Shown here piece by piece: positions 60,781 to 64,000 of a stretch of 64,000 nucleotides of DNA; within the stretch, counting starts at the first letter, position 1; each line of letters starts with the position of its first letter. The position numbers were made by a program, and so were the translations under genes. The notes beneath the pieces are model-generated. The model saw only the letters and a list, made by a program, of their open reading frames with translations, did no database searches and was not told the DNA's origin. The stretch is from Fibrella arboris (GTDB lineage Bacteria; Bacteroidota; Bacteroidia; Cytophagales; Spirosomataceae): the NCBI RefSeq assembly GCF_041321095.1, contig NZ_JBGGWE010000017.1:1-64000 (forward strand), written 5' to 3'.

Positions 60781-61683
60781 ATGTTTTTTATTATTATCGG
60801 TATTGCTGTGCTCATTGCAGGCTTTGCCATTAACACACCAGCGCTATCGTTTTCACGCTACGCTCGCCCAGTAAAGGTTATTGGTACTATTCTGGTCATT
60901 CTGGGTGCGCTGACGGCCAGTATTCGGCAGATTGACGCCGGGCAAGTTGGCGTTGTATCACTCTTCGGTAAAGTGACCGACCTAGTATTGATGCCGGGCC
61001 TGAACTTTGTCAATCCACTCGCTACGGTTACCGAATTTGACGTAAAAACGCAGAACTACACCATGTCGGCCGATATCGATGAAGGCGAAAAGAGAGGAGA
61101 CGATGCCATTCGTGTCTTAACGGCCGACGGGTTGGAAGTAGTCGTTGACCTAACTGTTTTGTACCGGGTCATTCAGGCTGACGCACCCCGCATTTATCGG
61201 GAAATCGGTACCGACTATAACGAGAAGATCGTCAGACCCGTCACGCGCACACGCATTCGGGATAATGCCGTCTATTACGACGCAGTGGCACTTTACTCAA
61301 CTCGCCGGGATGAGTTTCAAAACCGGATTTACAAGAGCATCGAAACGGACTTCCGCAAACGTGGCCTGTTGCTAGAGCAACTGTTGATACGGAAAATTAA
61401 TCTGCCAGCCTCCGTAAAACTGACTATCGAATCAAAAATCAGTGCGGAGCAGGAGGCGCAAAAAATGCAGTTTGTCTTACAGAAGGAACGTCAGGAAGCC
61501 GAACGTAAGCGAGTTGAGGCGCAGGGTATTGCCGATTATCAGAAAATTTTATCGACAGGTTTGAGTGATAAACAGTTGCAGTATGAGCAGATTAAAGCGC
61601 AAAAAGAACTGGCTGCGTCGCCCAATGCGAAAATCGTAATTATGAATGGACGGGGCAATGCACCTTTATTACTGAGCAACTAG
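60781..61683 (+). CDS. SPFH/prohibitin-family membrane protein
   Basis: 300 residues from ATG 60781 (the frame is open to 60667 across the terminator). Two hydrophobic segments (about 2-17 and 29-45) are followed by an SPFH/band 7 domain: IDAGQVGVVSLFGKV, LMPGLNFVNPLATVTEFDVK, and RIYREIGTDYNEKIVRPVTR. A Glu/Ala/Arg-rich coiled coil (about 210-265) drives ring assembly. Such proteins form membrane scaffolds around proteases such as FtsH. Confidence 0.9.
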   Translation: MFFIIIGIAVLIAGFAINTPALSFSRYARPVKVIGTILVILGALTASIRQIDAGQVGVVSLFGKVTDLVLMPGLNFVNPLATVTEFDVKTQNYTMSADIDEGEKRGDDAIRVLTADGLEVVVDLTVLYRVIQADAPRIYREIGTDYNEKIVRPVTRTRIRDNAVYYDAVALYSTRRDEFQNRIYKSIETDFRKRGLLLEQLLIRKINLPASVKLTIESKISAEQEAQKMQFVLQKERQEAERKRVEAQGIADYQKILSTGLSDKQLQYEQIKAQKELAASPNAKIVIMNGRGNAPLLLSN

Positions 61684-61697
61684 GTGTCTGGAAATGA

Positions 61698-61761
61698 GGT
61701 CATTAAGGTGGACAAGCAGTTGATCGCGACCCAGTTTGATGCTATCAACACCTTAATGACC
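61698..61761. repeat. 13-bp inverted repeat between convergent genes
   Basis: GGTCATTAAGGTG (61698-61710) and CACCTTAATGACC (61749-61761) flank 38 bases in the gap between the SPFH and hydrolase stops. Confidence 0.6.
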
Positions 61762-61768
61762 CATTAGC

Positions 61769-62707
61769 TCACTTGCCTACTGGTAATTGTTTCAACCAAT
61801 TTTCAAGCGCTATAGGCCAGGTAGCTACCGATTCACCAGCTTTTGTACGTAACGCAAAACCATGTCCGCCAGTTGGATATAGGTGCATTTCTGCCGGAAT
61901 TTTTTGTTGCAGGCAGGCCAGATAATAATCAATGCTATTTTCGACAGGAACCGTTTTATCATCCATTGAGTGAACCAGAAAAGTAGGTGGCGTAGTGGCC
62001 GAAACCTGCTTTTCGTTCGAGTAATAATTAATCCAGCTGGGGTCAGTTGCTAACGTACCTAGCAGTTTTGTCCGTGATCCGGCATGCGCTTTATCACCAA
62101 AGGTGATAACAGGATACATGAGTATGGAGAAGTTGGGCTTCGCTAGTTGGTCGGCCCCTGGCCCTTTGTCGTAATGCGTTGATAGCGTAGAAGCCAGATG
62201 CCCCCCCGCCGAAAAGCCCATCACGCCAATCTGGTTTGGATTAATATTATACCGTTTTGCCTGCTGGCGGATTAAACGCATTCCCTGCATGGCATCGGCA
62301 AGCGGCGCTTCATGTGGTGTTTGTTGTAGCCGCGGGTCGGGCAGCCGATACTTCAATACGAACGCGGTAATGCCTCGCTCTGCGAACCAGTTGGCTATAG
62401 CAGATCCTTCATGCTCGGCTGCCAGGATAGAGTAGCCACCGCCCGGACATATCATAACTGCGGTGCCTGTTGCTGCAAGGGTTGCTGCGTTCTTGGCTGG
62501 GTAAACGGTCAGTGTTGGAGTTACTACGTCGCTGATACGCATGATTCCACCACTCGTTACGCTCTTCTCAGTGATCGTTGTCGATTGAGCACCGGCAAGC
62601 ACATTGGGCATATTATTGGCCGGCCACAGCGGCAATACCTCCTGCGCCATTGCGGTCATGGAAAAAAGGCAGGCTACACCCAGCCTGGTTAGCGTAGATA
62701 AATACAT
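61769..62707 (-). CDS. Secreted alpha/beta hydrolase (esterase/lipase type)
   Basis: 312 residues from ATG 62707; a start at 62728 would fall inside a hairpin. Signal peptide cut after AMAQ. Oxyanion motif CPGGGYSILAAEHEG, nucleophile GFSAGGHLAS, and His of GGHGFAL near the end; the acid is likely in DDKTVP. This is the BD-FAE/acetylxylan esterase-like group common in Bacteroidota sugar-use loci. Probably deacetylates polysaccharides. Confidence 0.9.
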   Translation of the reverse strand: MYLSTLTRLGVACLFSMTAMAQEVLPLWPANNMPNVLAGAQSTTITEKSVTSGGIMRISDVVTPTLTVYPAKNAATLAATGTAVMICPGGGYSILAAEHEGSAIANWFAERGITAFVLKYRLPDPRLQQTPHEAPLADAMQGMRLIRQQAKRYNINPNQIGVMGFSAGGHLASTLSTHYDKGPGADQLAKPNFSILMYPVITFGDKAHAGSRTKLLGTLATDPSWINYYSNEKQVSATTPPTFLVHSMDDKTVPVENSIDYYLACLQQKIPAEMHLYPTGGHGFALRTKAGESVATWPIALENWLKQLPVGK

Positions 62708-62738
62708 AAAAAAGGGCTTCGTTGTCAAACAAAGCCCT
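62707..62738 (-). terminator. Intrinsic terminator after the serine hydrolase gene
   Basis: AAAGGGCTT pairs with AAGCCCTTT with a partly paired interior, followed by a T run on the minus strand. It lies between the serine hydrolase stop (62744) and the esterase start, so the two genes are separate units. Confidence 0.65.
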
Positions 62739-62743
62739 TTCAG

Positions 62744-63970
62744 TTAAATCTCTACCTCCCCACTGACATCCTCGATACCTTGCTTCGGACTACCATGAAG
62801 GATATCGATCAGTTCCTGTACCCGGTAGACAGTTGAATTAAGCCGATTGCCAAGGATGATAATGACATATTCATCTTTGGGGCTAAACCAGAACATCGTG
62901 TTGTAGCCCTTCCACCAGCCAGTATGATAAATAAACTCAGGCTGGTTCATCGCATCTAACTGCATTCGGAAACCGTACCCGTAATTACGCTGGCCTTTGC
63001 GTTCAAAGCTACGTGGAATGAACGCTTCGGCAAGTGCTTTTCGTGAAAGCAGGCAATCACCATTAAGAGCCCGATACCAGCGAAACAGATCACCCATGGT
63101 CGAATAAACTCCTTTATCGCCAACTACATTATCGAAATAATCTTTCGGAATCCGACGATTCATTTGGTACCCTGCCGTTCGAAACAGATTGATCGAGTCA
63201 TTTTTCGTAGTGGCTACGTACGTGTTATGCATCCCTAAAGGCAGGAAAATGGTTCTCCGTAAGTATTCATCAAATGGCTGCTTGGTTACTTTTTCAACAA
63301 TTGCTGCAAGCACCATGTAATTGGTGTTATTGTAAGAAAACCCCCGACCAGGTACGTTGTATTTTTTGGGTGTTGGTTTTACCGTTGCAAACCAGTGCAT
63401 CACATCGGCATTTGTGGGGAGCTTTGGCTCTTTACGATAGTAGTTCACCTTCATGCTGTCATCGAATGAGTACACATAATTGGGTAACCCGCTCCGATGG
63501 CTAAGCAAATCACGTATAGTAATATCGTGGTAGGGAAAATCGGGGAAAAAGCGCTGAATGGAATCAGTAAAAGCGAGTTTACCCGATTCCTGTAGTTTTA
63601 GAACAGCAATAGCTGTAAATGTTTTAGACAACGACGCCAACTGAAATTTTGACTGTTCTACCAGCGAATCGCGGCTGCTTTTCTCAAAATGCGCTAAGCC
63701 AAAGCAATGTTTATAAAGGACAAGGCCTTTTTGTGCAACCAGCACATTACCATTGAGGCCACTACGTACTTTCTGCTGAATGATCGCTTCGATCTGCTGA
63801 GTTTTCTGATCAGCGCCGATAGCTGCACGCAACGTAGCTTCTTCGGCAGGAGATAAGACTTGATCTTCTGCACAATTACGCAACTCGGCAACTGATTGAT
63901 TCGACTTGTATTGGGTCGATTGACCGCAAGAGATTCCGAATAGAAGTAGAAGGAAAAGAGGGGCTGTCAT
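62744..63970 (-). CDS. Class C beta-lactamase-family serine hydrolase, lipoprotein
   Basis: 408 residues from ATG 63970 (the frame is open to 63997). The signal peptide ends in a lipobox, LLFGISC. Catalytic SxxK in QLASLSKTF and the YxN motif in SYNNTNYMVLAA; HTGWWKGYNTMFW is the KTG-like region. Family members include D-Ala carboxypeptidases, esterases and beta-lactamases. The function here cannot be fixed. The gene lies wholly inside the window, close to its right edge. Confidence 0.88.
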   Translation of the reverse strand: MTAPLFLLLLFGISCGQSTQYKSNQSVAELRNCAEDQVLSPAEEATLRAAIGADQKTQQIEAIIQQKVRSGLNGNVLVAQKGLVLYKHCFGLAHFEKSSRDSLVEQSKFQLASLSKTFTAIAVLKLQESGKLAFTDSIQRFFPDFPYHDITIRDLLSHRSGLPNYVYSFDDSMKVNYYRKEPKLPTNADVMHWFATVKPTPKKYNVPGRGFSYNNTNYMVLAAIVEKVTKQPFDEYLRRTIFLPLGMHNTYVATTKNDSINLFRTAGYQMNRRIPKDYFDNVVGDKGVYSTMGDLFRWYRALNGDCLLSRKALAEAFIPRSFERKGQRNYGYGFRMQLDAMNQPEFIYHTGWWKGYNTMFWFSPKDEYVIIILGNRLNSTVYRVQELIDILHGSPKQGIEDVSGEVEI

Positions 63971-64000
63971 TGCCCGGCGACACAACATCAATCTCATCAG

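Overview
The window reads as a Bacteroidota chromosome, most likely Cytophagales near Spirosoma/Fibrella. The signs are a type IX secretion C-terminal domain, TAnnTTTG-like promoter boxes, an SpmA-SpmB fusion, an E1 alpha-beta fusion and CHU-type giant surface proteins. The genus cannot be settled from this sequence. Two parts differ clearly in base composition.

Positions 1 to about 17,611 are an AT-richer integrated element. Its right edge carries a tyrosine integrase, a small excisionase-like HTH protein and, outside them, a 3' half of tRNA-Phe (17,565-17,611) that fits an attachment site. The left edge lies outside the window. The cargo is defence and conflict genes. In order: a membrane coiled-coil protein paired with a tryptophan-2,3-dioxygenase-like protein; a mobile mystery protein A gene with a decayed protein B partner; an intact AbiEi/AbiEii-like pair; a radical SAM/SPASM maturase with a small CxC-repeat peptide (a probable RiPP cluster); a second AbiE pair whose toxin is frameshifted; and a six-gene operon at 10,519-15,506.

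That six-gene operon is the most interesting object. It joins ThsA (SIR2-SLOG) and ThsB (TIR) of the Thoeris anti-phage system to a MazG-like protein, a protein resembling the helical domain of 5-hydroxymethyl-dU DNA kinases, a second TIR protein, and an Nmad2-like protein of the DNA-base hypermodification class. Spacing and overlaps indicate one transcript. The inference is a Thoeris variant that senses, makes or removes modified nucleotides.

From about 17,700 to the end the sequence is GC-richer chromosome with mostly household genes: DUF2279 protein, PQQ dehydrogenase, acyltransferases, M15 dipeptidase, SpmAB-like transporter, oxidoreductase, a 1,712-residue beta-helix/PA14 secreted protein, an M16 protease, a 1,745-residue propeller/Ig-like/DUF11 protein, gltX, ridA, kdsD, recQ, purD, a PSP1 protein, nuoI-J-K, a branched-chain E1 fusion, an SPFH protein and hydrolases. 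The core also holds remnants (a frameshifted DUF2281-like antitoxin, a truncated Vsr endonuclease) and a REP/BIME-like unit. Many intergenic gaps contain very long inverted repeats of unrelated sequence. The octamer AGGTACGT (or ACGTACCT) occurs about 30 times in the core by eye and was not seen in the island.
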